From contig PSRL01000099.1 of the NCBI GenBank assembly GCA_003176035.1, positions 1 through 7,646 of the forward strand: a stretch of 7,646 nucleotides of DNA. The letters run 5' to 3'. Positions 1 through 4,941 of this stretch are shown here, in pieces. Each line of letters opens with the position of its first letter. Position 1 is the stretch's first letter. Position numbers and translations under genes: made by a program. Source of the DNA: Verrucomicrobiota bacterium (GTDB lineage: Bacteria; Verrucomicrobiota; Verrucomicrobiia; Chthoniobacterales; Xiphinematobacteraceae). The notes under the pieces were generated by a model that was not told where the DNA came from, made no database searches, and was given only the letters and a program-made list of their open reading frames with translations.

Positions 1-1
1 A

Positions 2-610
2 AAAGAATACGCGGAGTTCTTATTGGCGGACGAAAGAATCCGTCGTTATTTAAAGAAAAAACTCAAAGCTGCGGCGGTTGCACGCATCCTAGTCGAACGC
101 GCATGGAATAGCCTGCGTGTTACAATTCATACCGCGCGCCCCGGTGTGGTGATTGGTCGAAAAGGCGCCGAAATCGAAAAGATGACCCAAGAAATTTCGA
201 ATTTGGCGGGCGGGAAGCAAGTCAAGGTGGACATTGTGGAAATCAAATGTCCGGATCTGGACGCTCAGCTCGTTGCGGAAAATATTTGTGCGCAACTGGA
301 ACGGAGAATTTCGTTTAGACGTGCGATGAAAAAAGCCGCGCAAATGGCGATGGACAGCGGTGCTCGCGGAATTAAAATTCGGTGTTCCGGTCGCCTGGGG
401 GGGGCTGAAATTGCCAGGACGGAGTGGTTGCGATTGGGAACCATCCCGTTGCACACATTGCGGACACCTATTGATTACGGATTTTGTGAGGCCAATACGA
501 CAGCCGGTAAAATCGGTGTCAAAGTTTGGATTTGTAAAGCGGAGGAGAAATCCGGAGCAGAAGCCGAGGGCCCTTCATCTCGCAAACAAGAATTAGCAGC
601 AACCACATAG
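2..610 (+). CDS. rpsC: 30S ribosomal protein S3 (5' partial)
   Basis: S3 lies at the mRNA entry site of the 30S head and contributes to mRNA unwinding. The reading frame is open from base 2 with no start, and the residues before base 23 (KEYAEFL) align with the S3 region around E. coli KEFADNL. The gene therefore begins upstream, roughly 25 residues are missing, and the in-frame TTG at 23 is not the start. The visible 202 residues contain the type II KH domain with its GxxG loop (VVIGRKGAEIE) and the C-terminal S3 signature GRLGGAEIARTEW, followed by TIPLHTLR and GVKVWI. The acidic/polar tail (EEKSGAEAEGPSS) is variable in the family. A run of eight G (397-404) encodes the Leu-Gly-Gly core of the signature. 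The TAG stop is followed at once by two in-frame TAA codons. Identification is certain. Confidence 0.98.
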   Translation, partial: KEYAEFLLADERIRRYLKKKLKAAAVARILVERAWNSLRVTIHTARPGVVIGRKGAEIEKMTQEISNLAGGKQVKVDIVEIKCPDLDAQLVAENICAQLERRISFRRAMKKAAQMAMDSGARGIKIRCSGRLGGAEIARTEWLRLGTIPLHTLRTPIDYGFCEANTTAGKIGVKVWICKAEEKSGAEAEGPSSRKQELAATT

Positions 611-614
611 TAAT

Positions 615-621
615 AAGGGAG
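615..621 (+). promoter_or_regulatory. Shine-Dalgarno site for rplP
   Basis: AAGGGAG lies 7 nt before the ATG at 629. It supports that start over the in-frame ATG at 638, and it directly follows the three tandem stop codons that end rpsC. Confidence 0.75.
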
Positions 622-628
622 AATTTTT

Positions 629-1057
629 ATGCCATTGATGCCAAAACGCGTAAAATACCGCAAGACTCAGCGAGGAAGTCGTGCTGGTAAGGCGTCGCGT
701 AACCTGAAAATCGATTTCGGTGAATTCGGATTACAAACTCTGGAACGAGCCTGGATTACCAATATCCAAATCGAAGCTGCCCGTGTTGCTTTAACACGCA
801 ATATGAAACGTAAAGGGAAGCTTTGGATTCGTATTTTTCCGGACAAATCGGTGACGGCTCGGCCTCCTGAAACCCGTATGGGTAAGGGAAAAGGTCAGCC
901 GGAACATTGGGTGGCAACTGTTCGGCCTGGCAATATTCTCTTCGAACTTGACGGTGTGCCGGAATCTGTCGCAAGGGAATCCTTGCGATTAGCTGCCAAT
1001 AAACTTCCTGTGCGGACGCGATTTATTGTTCGCCATCACGCAGCAGCAGGCTCATAG
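629..1057 (+). CDS. rplP: 50S ribosomal protein L16
   Basis: L16 sits near the peptidyl-transferase centre and the A-site tRNA elbow and is needed late in 50S assembly. The 142-residue product is close to the usual length (136 in E. coli). It starts MPLMPKRVKYRKTQRG, matching the family N-terminus, and contains IEAARVALTR, KLWIRIFPDK and TRMGKGKGQPEHWVA (about residues 82-95), all standard L16 blocks. Arg83 in TRMGKGKG corresponds to the arginine that is hydroxylated in E. coli L16; whether this organism has the enzyme cannot be seen here. The middle is FGLQTLERAWITNIQIEAAR, and the C-terminus ends in a short His/Ala tail. The start at 629 is supported by a good Shine-Dalgarno site. It is 18 nt downstream of rpsC and 17 nt upstream of rpmC, the standard order. 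Confidence 0.98.
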   Translation: MPLMPKRVKYRKTQRGSRAGKASRNLKIDFGEFGLQTLERAWITNIQIEAARVALTRNMKRKGKLWIRIFPDKSVTARPPETRMGKGKGQPEHWVATVRPGNILFELDGVPESVARESLRLAANKLPVRTRFIVRHHAAAGS

Positions 1058-1074
1058 AGAGACCATTTGATAGA

Positions 1075-1287
1075 ATGAAAAGCAAAGAATTTCGTGAATG
1101 GACCGTGGATGAATTGCGGGTACGAAAACGCGAGATGCGCGAAGAAATCTTTAAACTTCGCCTCCAACAGCGGAGCGGGCAGCTTGAAAAGCCAAGCATG
1201 CTCCGGACGTTACGTCGTAACATTGCCCGTATTCAAACCGTTATCAGCGAAAAACTCAGGGCCGCTAACCAAACCGTATCAACATGA
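1075..1287 (+). CDS. rpmC: 50S ribosomal protein L29
   Basis: L29 is a small two-helix protein at the peptide-exit tunnel, beside L23, where signal recognition particle and trigger factor dock. The 70-residue product (about 63 in E. coli) begins MKSKEFREWTVDELRVRKREMREEIFKLRLQQ. It carries the family signature KPSMLRTLRRNIARIQT at about residues 39-55, the second helix. The charge pattern suggests two long antiparallel helices and no other domain. There is only a weak purine stretch (GAGAGA, 1056-1061) well upstream of the ATG. The stop codon overlaps the rpsQ start as ATGA (1284-1287), implying translational coupling to S17. A second open frame runs over the same bases one register later, but it shows no family match and is a shadow. 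Confidence 0.97.
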   Translation: MKSKEFREWTVDELRVRKREMREEIFKLRLQQRSGQLEKPSMLRTLRRNIARIQTVISEKLRAANQTVST

Positions 1288-1583
1288 CCGAAATAACCGA
1301 TAACACTGTTCAAACAACGGCCAAGACGCTTCCGGCAAAGCGCCCATTGCGAAAAATTCGCGTCGGTAAAGTCGTCTCTGATAAAATGCATAAGACACTC
1401 GTCGTGAAAATCGTGACGAGAGTTCCCCATCCTGCTTTCGGCAAAATTGTCAAGCAGGTGAAAAGGTTATACGTGCACGATGAAAAAAACGAGGCCAAAC
1501 TAGGTGATCGGGTGAGCATCATGGAAACGCGCCCCCTCAGCAAATTAAAACGCTGGCGGTTGGTGGCAGTTCTCAAACACTAA
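1284..1583 (+). CDS. rpsQ: 30S ribosomal protein S17
   Basis: S17 is a primary 16S rRNA-binding protein with an OB fold, in the 30S body. The 99 residues are longer than E. coli S17 (84). The extra length is an N-terminal extension of about 20 polar residues before the conserved start of the fold (RVGKVVSDKMHKTLVVKI). The rest aligns throughout: PHPAFGKIVKQVKRLYVHDEKNEAKLGDRVSIMETRPLSKLKRWRLV, which includes the S17 signature. The start is the ATG embedded in the rpmC stop (ATGA overlap). There is no Shine-Dalgarno site, so translation probably depends on ribosomes finishing rpmC. A later start would shorten the extension, but no in-frame ATG lies between the first codon and the fold's VSDKM, which is inside the domain. 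rplN follows after 20 nt. Confidence 0.97.
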   Translation: MTEITDNTVQTTAKTLPAKRPLRKIRVGKVVSDKMHKTLVVKIVTRVPHPAFGKIVKQVKRLYVHDEKNEAKLGDRVSIMETRPLSKLKRWRLVAVLKH

Positions 1584-1590
1584 GCGCTCA

Positions 1591-1596
1591 GAGGAG
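1591..1596 (+). promoter_or_regulatory. Shine-Dalgarno site for rplN
   Basis: GAGGAG, extended by a further AG, lies 7 nt before the ATG at 1604. It is among the strongest ribosome-binding sites in the window and fixes the rplN start. Confidence 0.8.
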
Positions 1597-1603
1597 AGAT
1601 AAA

Positions 1604-1966
1604 ATGATTCAGGTGAGAAGCATACTGGAGGTTGCCGATAATACGGGAGCCCGCAAGGCGAGCATGATAGGCGTTATCGGCAAACAGACGCTCATAGCTC
1701 ACATAGGTGACGTGATCAAAGTAAATATCAAAGAGGCTAACACCGGCGGTGCCGTTAAAAAAGGGGAAGTCGTTTTGGCAGTGGTTGTTCGCACAAAACA
1801 TCGCATCAAGCGAGAAGATGGCTCCTACCTACAATTTGACACCAATGCCATCGTTATTATCGATAAAGATCACAACCCTCGCGGAACGCGCATCTTCGGA
1901 CCCGTGGCGCGCGAATTGAGGGATAAATTTATGAAGATTATTTCCCTAGCCCCGGAGGTATTATGA
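1604..1966 (+). CDS. rplN: 50S ribosomal protein L14
   Basis: L14 binds 23S rRNA at the subunit interface, takes part in intersubunit bridges, and is the docking point for the silencing factor RsfS where that factor is present. The 120 residues (123 in E. coli) cover the whole family: MIQVRSILEVADNTGARKA at the N-terminus, VKKGEVVLAVVVRTK in the middle (the L14 signature region), then DGSYLQFDTNAIVIID and the C-terminal GTRIFGPVARELRDKFMKIISLAPEVL. Nothing is missing or inserted; the loop before FMKI is one or two residues short compared with E. coli. The start is set by the strong GAGGAG site. The stop overlaps the rplX start as ATGA (1963-1966). In E. coli rplN is the first gene of the spc operon; here the 20-nt gap after rpsQ shows no promoter, so I infer a fused S10-spc unit. 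Confidence 0.98.
   Translation: MIQVRSILEVADNTGARKASMIGVIGKQTLIAHIGDVIKVNIKEANTGGAVKKGEVVLAVVVRTKHRIKREDGSYLQFDTNAIVIIDKDHNPRGTRIFGPVARELRDKFMKIISLAPEVL
1954..1958 (+). promoter_or_regulatory. Shine-Dalgarno site for rplX inside rplN
   Basis: GGAGG lies within the last codons of rplN, 4 nt before the rplX ATG at 1963. The spacing is short, but the ATGA overlap means terminating ribosomes arrive at the same place. Confidence 0.65.
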
Positions 1967-2229
1967 GAAAACGATTTCACATCCACCGTGGAGATACGGT
2001 AAAAGTCAATTCCGGAAACCATCGAGGTGCCCAGGGTGTCGTCCTACAGCTTCTGAGGGACAAATCCCAAGCCATCGTCGAAGGAGTACGTCTGATAAAA
2101 AAACATCAGCGGAAGACCCAAGACCGACCAAATGGAGCGATTATAGAAAGGGAAGGTCCGATTCACATTTCAAACCTCCAGCTTGTCGAAAAAGGAAAAA
2201 TTGAAAAACGAGGTAAGTCCGCATCTTAA
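1963..2229 (+). CDS. rplX: 50S ribosomal protein L24 (short form)
   Basis: L24 is an early 50S assembly initiator that binds the 5' domain of 23S rRNA near the exit tunnel. The 88-residue product has the N-terminal KOW motif (RGDTVKVNSGNHRGAQGVVLQL, about residues 9-30), then AIVEGVRLIKKHQRK, GAIIEREGPIHISNLQLVE, all typical. It stops soon after: the C-terminal block found in E. coli L24 (104 residues; RVGFRFEDGKKVRFFK) is absent and is not visible in another frame downstream, so I see no frameshift. The tail is basic (KIEKRGKSAS). The last codons and the TAA stop lie in a small hairpin. The start overlaps the rplN stop (ATGA) with GGAGG just upstream. After the TAA the frame reopens directly at an ATG and stays open for 13 codons. 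Confidence 0.96.
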   Translation: MRKRFHIHRGDTVKVNSGNHRGAQGVVLQLLRDKSQAIVEGVRLIKKHQRKTQDRPNGAIIEREGPIHISNLQLVEKGKIEKRGKSAS

Positions 2230-2258
2230 ATGCGGGTCGATCCGGTCTCATTACCGGA
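2219..2258 (+). promoter_or_regulatory. Two tandem hairpins at the rplX-rplE junction
   Basis: Hairpin 1 pairs CCGCAT (2219-2224) with ATGCGG (2230-2235) around a 5-nt loop that carries the rplX stop codon. Hairpin 2 pairs TCCGGT (2241-2246) with ACCGGA (2253-2258) around a 6-nt loop. Both stems are perfect over 6 bp. The only purine-rich block before rplE, GGAG (2256-2259), lies mostly in the 3' arm of hairpin 2, so the structure could hide it. In E. coli S8 represses the spc operon by binding at this same junction, next to the L5 start. That is family knowledge from another phylum. I cannot show that these hairpins match the S8 site in 16S helix 21, so a regulatory role is inference. Confidence 0.45.
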
Positions 2259-2271
2259 GATTGTTGACTGA
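2230..2271 (+). other. 13-codon reading frame filling the rplX-rplE gap
   Basis: An ATG directly follows the rplX TAA (TAAATG) and opens a frame encoding MRVDPVSLPEIVD. It ends at TGA (2269-2271), 2 nt before the rplE ATG. It is in the same frame as rplX, so it could also be seen as what a stop-codon readthrough would add to L24. Its nearest GAGG is about 16 nt upstream, so initiation would have to be by ribosomes ending on rplX. I recognise no homology. It may be a coupling minigene or simply chance, as 13 open codons are not rare. Confidence 0.25.
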
Positions 2272-2273
2272 AT

Positions 2274-2858
2274 ATGCAAGCCGAACTTCAAAAAGATTAC
2301 AAAGGACGAGTGATCCCTATGCTGCAAAATAAGCATGGGTATCGCAATGTTCACCAAGTCCCAAAAATTGAAAAAGTGGTGATCAATACCTGTGTGGCCT
2401 CAGCTCCAGACGTGAAGGAAGCTTTGGAAATAGCCAAGGGAGATCTTGCTCTCATCACAGGCCAACGTCCGGCGGTAACTACCTCTAAAAAAAGTATTTC
2501 CAATTTCAAATTGCGTCAACATCAGGAAATTGGCGCTAAAGTGACACTCCGAGGTCGGATTATGTACGAGTTTCTCGAACGTTTTATCCAAACAGCTTTG
2601 CCAAGGATTCGGGACTTCAGAGGAGTTTCCGTCAAAGCGTTCGACGGGAAAGGGAATTATACCATCGGCATTACCGACCAATCCATTTTTCCAGAAATCG
2701 AACTTGATAAAATCAAACGTAACATCGGATTTGATGTCACAATCGTAACCTCCGCTCTCACTGACGAAGAAGCAAAATCGCTTCTGAGCGAACTCGGTAT
2801 GCCTTTTGCAGATCGAGCCAAGAAGATAACTCCGACCGCTGAACCAGCATCGACCTAA
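2274..2858 (+). CDS. rplE: 50S ribosomal protein L5
   Basis: L5 binds 5S rRNA together with L18, sits in the central protuberance, and contacts P-site tRNA and the 30S head. The product has 194 residues (179 in E. coli). The core is intact: YRNVHQVPKIEKVVIN, then ITGQRPAVTTSKKSISNFKLRQHQEIGAKVTLRG (about residues 61-94), the helix MYEFLERFIQTALPRIRDFRGVSVKAFDGKGNY, and SIFPEIELDKI. The surplus is a C-terminal tail rich in Ala, Thr and Pro after GMPF. At residues 39-43 it reads TCVAS where many bacterial L5 proteins have a glycine-containing MGVGE-like turn. Initiation lacks a well-spaced Shine-Dalgarno site: GGAG is 14 nt upstream and within a hairpin. The start agrees with the family N-terminus. 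rpsH follows after 13 nt, without rpsN in between. Confidence 0.98.
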   Translation: MQAELQKDYKGRVIPMLQNKHGYRNVHQVPKIEKVVINTCVASAPDVKEALEIAKGDLALITGQRPAVTTSKKSISNFKLRQHQEIGAKVTLRGRIMYEFLERFIQTALPRIRDFRGVSVKAFDGKGNYTIGITDQSIFPEIELDKIKRNIGFDVTIVTSALTDEEAKSLLSELGMPFADRAKKITPTAEPAST

Positions 2859-2871
2859 TTGCAATTCCACC

Positions 2872-3270
2872 ATGAGTGTTTCATCTGATCCTATCGCCGA
2901 TTTGCTTGCGCGGCTTCGCAATGCTTCACATGGGCGCAAAAACGAATTTACCGTTCCATATTCCAAAATTAAGAGCGACATCCTACACATCTTAAAACGC
3001 GAAGGGTATATCGGAGACGTTGCCTTGGACACGAGCAAAGCACATCCGGTCTTGAAGGTTCGCGCTAAATATGTCAATAGAAGTTCCGCCATTGCAGGGT
3101 TGCGAAGAATTAGTCGGCCCGGGCTACGCAAGTACGTGGGTTCAAAGTGCATACCTATCGTGTTGGGCGGTATGGGAGTTGCCTTGCTTTCCACGCCACA
3201 GGGAATTTTGACCGGACAGGAAGCTCGCCGTCGAAATGTCGGTGGAGAGATATTGGCCTACGTCTGGTAA
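2872..3270 (+). CDS. rpsH: 30S ribosomal protein S8
   Basis: S8 is a primary 16S rRNA-binding protein (helix 21) needed for assembly of the 30S platform. In E. coli it is also the translational repressor of the spc operon. The 132 residues (130 in E. coli) begin MSVSSDPIADLLARLRNA, and contain SRPGLRKYV (about residues 81-89), MGVALLSTPQGILTGQEARRRNVGGEILAYVW, the C-terminal rRNA-binding signature with the Ser-Thr and Gly-Gly-Glu-Ile elements. The conserved C-terminal end is complete. The ATG follows the rplE stop by 13 nt and has no Shine-Dalgarno site; the upstream bases are CAATTCCACC. In most bacteria rpsN (S14) lies just before this gene; here there is no room for it. If S8 autoregulates here, the rplX-rplE junction upstream is the obvious target. 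Confidence 0.98.
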   Translation: MSVSSDPIADLLARLRNASHGRKNEFTVPYSKIKSDILHILKREGYIGDVALDTSKAHPVLKVRAKYVNRSSAIAGLRRISRPGLRKYVGSKCIPIVLGGMGVALLSTPQGILTGQEARRRNVGGEILAYVW

Positions 3271-3323
3271 CAAGAGAATTACGGAAACATCCTAAGGACG
3301 CAGCAGAGAGAAATAATAAGAAC

Positions 3324-3327
3324 GGAG
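3324..3327 (+). promoter_or_regulatory. Shine-Dalgarno-like site for rplF
   Basis: GGAG lies 11 nt before the ATG at 3339, in a purine-rich 68-nt spacer after rpsH. The spacing is somewhat long, but with the family N-terminus it supports the start at 3339 over any longer upstream frame. I see no convincing hairpin or promoter in the rest of the spacer. Confidence 0.5.
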
Positions 3328-3338
3328 CAGTAATAAAT

Positions 3339-3878
3339 ATGTCACGACTTGGTAAGAAGCCCATCAAGCTACCGCAGAAAGTAAAAATTGTGCTTTCACC
3401 GGACAGGAATGTGATTGTTGAAGGGCCAAAAGGCACACTTCAATGGATTCTCCCGTCAACCATTCAAGCGCGCCTTGAAACCGATGAACTCATTGTGGAA
3501 CGGGTGGATGACTCGCGACGTTCAAGAGCAATGCATGGATTGGCTCGGGCGCTCCTCTCCAATATGGTTACCGGAGTTTCGGATGGTTTTAAACGGGAAA
3601 TGGAAATTCATGGAGTGGGCTTTAAAGCCGCTCTCCAAGGAAAAATTCTCAACCTGAACTTGGGTTTTTCGCATCCTATCCTGTTTGAGATTCCGGAAGG
3701 AGTTAAAATTACTGTTACAGATGCTACTAAGTTGACAATAGAAGGTATTGACAACCATCGTGTGGGTCAATGTGCGGCCGATATTCAGCGCTATTACCCG
3801 CCGGAACCCTATAAGGGAAAAGGAATTCGATTTAAAAATCAACAAATTCGTCGCAAGGAAGGTAAGACGGTACAATAA
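3339..3878 (+). CDS. rplF: 50S ribosomal protein L6
   Basis: L6 binds 23S rRNA near the sarcin-ricin loop at the factor-binding site and is required for late 50S assembly. The product is 179 residues (177 in E. coli) with two tandem L6 alpha-beta domains. It starts MSRLGKKPIKLP, has the first-domain block HGLARALLSNMVTGVSDGF (about residues 66-84), GVGFKAALQGKILNLNLGFSHP, and ends with the family signature PPEPYKGKGIR (about 154-164) followed by a short basic tail. The frame is open far upstream, overlapping rpsH, but homology begins at the ATG at 3339, which also has a GGAG nearby. A 68-nt spacer separates it from rpsH and a 94-nt spacer from rplR, both wide for this cluster. Confidence 0.97.
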   Translation: MSRLGKKPIKLPQKVKIVLSPDRNVIVEGPKGTLQWILPSTIQARLETDELIVERVDDSRRSRAMHGLARALLSNMVTGVSDGFKREMEIHGVGFKAALQGKILNLNLGFSHPILFEIPEGVKITVTDATKLTIEGIDNHRVGQCAADIQRYYPPEPYKGKGIRFKNQQIRRKEGKTVQ

Positions 3879-3884
3879 AAGATT

Positions 3885-3947
3885 TTGCGAAGCTGACACA
3901 GACATTCCGGCAGTTTCCGGATTTTGGTTTGAAGCTTGTAGTAGCAA
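3885..3947 (+). promoter_or_regulatory. Possible branched hairpin in the rplF-rplR spacer
   Basis: The 94-nt spacer between rplF and rplR contains nested complementary segments. TTGC (3885-3888) can pair with GCAA (3944-3947), AAGCT (3890-3894) with AGCTT (3933-3937), and TCCGG (3906-3910) with CCGGA (3917-3921) around a 6-nt loop. After it comes a very A+T-rich stretch (about 3950-3972) leading to the rplR ATG with no Shine-Dalgarno site. The pairings are short, and the function is unknown; it might be an mRNA-processing or translation-control element, or chance. Confidence 0.3.
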
Positions 3948-3972
3948 TCCTTATTTAAAATTTTTCTCAAAT

Positions 3973-4320
3973 ATGGCCAATATTCAAAAGCGCTTTCTAC
4001 GCCACAATCGCATTCGGAAAAAGGTTTCGGGCACCGCCGAACGCCCACGTTTGAGCATCCATTTTTCCGGATGGCATATTACGGCTCAAATCATTGATGA
4101 CGGAGAGGGGAAAACCATTGCTTCCGTCAACACAACGGAAAAAGATTTAAAAAACCTCAGAGCAAACATCTCCGGTGCTGAAAAAGTGGGCAAATTAATC
4201 GCAGAGCGAGGTTTGGAAAAAAATATAAAAAATATTGTATTTGATCGTGGAGGATTTAAATACCACGGCAAAGTAAAAGCGCTTGCTGACGCCGCACGAG
4301 AGGCCGGCCTTCAATTCTAA
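3973..4320 (+). CDS. rplR: 50S ribosomal protein L18
   Basis: L18 binds 5S rRNA with L5 and helps place it in the central protuberance. The product is 115 residues (117 in E. coli). It has a basic N-terminal arm (MANIQKRFLRHNRIRKK), RPRLSIHFSGWHITAQII where the fold begins, and the C-terminal block EKNIKNIVFDRGGFKYHGKVKALADAAREAGLQF, nearly identical to the family consensus. The frame extends upstream without a stop into rplF, but the family match starts at the ATG at 3973 and I see no usable alternative start in the spacer. No Shine-Dalgarno site is present; the leader is A+T-rich and probably unstructured, which may favour initiation without one. rpsE follows after 29 nt. Confidence 0.97.
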   Translation: MANIQKRFLRHNRIRKKVSGTAERPRLSIHFSGWHITAQIIDDGEGKTIASVNTTEKDLKNLRANISGAEKVGKLIAERGLEKNIKNIVFDRGGFKYHGKVKALADAAREAGLQF

Positions 4321-4349
4321 GAACATTTATTTTATTCAAAGACCACTTC

Positions 4350-4937
4350 ATGGCACCTCCTAAAGAAAGAGATAAGGAAAAAGGCAATCGCCGCAACGCG
4401 CGCGGACCTGCACAACAGACCGTAGAACCAAAGAGCGACTTAACTGATAAGGTTGTATTTATCAATCGCTGTGCAAAAGTGGTCAAAGGAGGACGACGAT
4501 TTAGCTTTAGCGCATTGATCGTTTCCGGAAATCGCAAGGGGCGCGTTGGTGTGGGATTTGGCAAGGCAAACGAAGTCAGCGAGGCAATCCGAAAAGCTAC
4601 GGATGCGGCGCACAAACGGTTGCTGACCATTTCGATTACAGAAAATACAATTCCACATGAAGCCATCGGTGAATTTGATGGCGGCCGCGTCCTCCTCAGG
4701 CCGGCTTCTCCCGGTACAGGAATCATTGCTGGAGGCGGAGTGCGAGCCGTTATCGAAGCTGTGGGAATCCGAGATATTTTGGCCAAATCACTTGGTTCCA
4801 GCAATCCTGCTAATGTAGTGAAAGCGACTCTCAGCGCACTGAGCCTTCTTCGCAAACGCGAACAAATTTATAAGATCCGCGGGAAGAACTATCAAAATAA
4901 AGAAACTCTTTCCGCACCAACCGTAACGTTACAATAA
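4350..4937 (+). CDS. rpsE: 30S ribosomal protein S5
   Basis: S5 is at the mRNA entry channel of the 30S subunit, contacts S4 and S8, and influences decoding accuracy and mRNA unwinding. The product has 195 residues (167 in E. coli). The N-terminal double-stranded-RNA-binding-like domain runs from about residue 31 (LTDKVVFINRCAKVVKGGRRFSFSALIVSGNRKGRVGVGFGKANEV), and the C-terminal S5 domain from about 100 (HEAIGEFDGGRVLLRPASPGTGIIAGGGVRAVIEAVGIRDILAKSLGSSNPANVVKAT). The extra length is a charged, disordered-looking N-terminal extension of about 25 residues and a short polar tail. There is no Shine-Dalgarno site before the ATG. Only 4 nt separate the stop from rplO, where most bacteria carry rpmD (L30); that gene is absent. 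Confidence 0.98.
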   Translation: MAPPKERDKEKGNRRNARGPAQQTVEPKSDLTDKVVFINRCAKVVKGGRRFSFSALIVSGNRKGRVGVGFGKANEVSEAIRKATDAAHKRLLTISITENTIPHEAIGEFDGGRVLLRPASPGTGIIAGGGVRAVIEAVGIRDILAKSLGSSNPANVVKATLSALSLLRKREQIYKIRGKNYQNKETLSAPTVTLQ

Positions 4938-4941
4938 CTCT

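Noticed and set aside
23..25. TTG as the start of rpsC
   Set aside because: The codons upstream, from base 2, continue the S3 family match, so the true start lies outside the window.
2400..3194. 264-codon open frame on the - strand across rplE and rpsH
   Set aside because: It lies wholly opposite two certain ribosomal-protein genes, shows no domain or family pattern, and has no start context. It is a shadow of their codon use.
3271..3330. Twenty open codons in frame after the rpsH stop, suggesting readthrough
   Set aside because: A run of this length without a stop is expected often by chance, S8 is already complete, and no start codon is present.
3147..3338. N-terminal extension of rplF overlapping rpsH
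   Set aside because: The frame is open, but L6 homology starts at MSRLGKKP (3339), the extension would overlap rpsH by over 100 bases, and GGAG precedes 3339.
3748..3972. N-terminal extension of rplR through the rplF-rplR spacer
   Set aside because: L18 homology and length fit the ATG at 3973, and the upstream residues have no family match.
4256..4855. 199-codon open frame on the - strand opposite rpsE
   Set aside because: The translation is low-complexity (Arg, Ala, Pro, Ser) and unrecognised, and it mirrors the rpsE coding frame.
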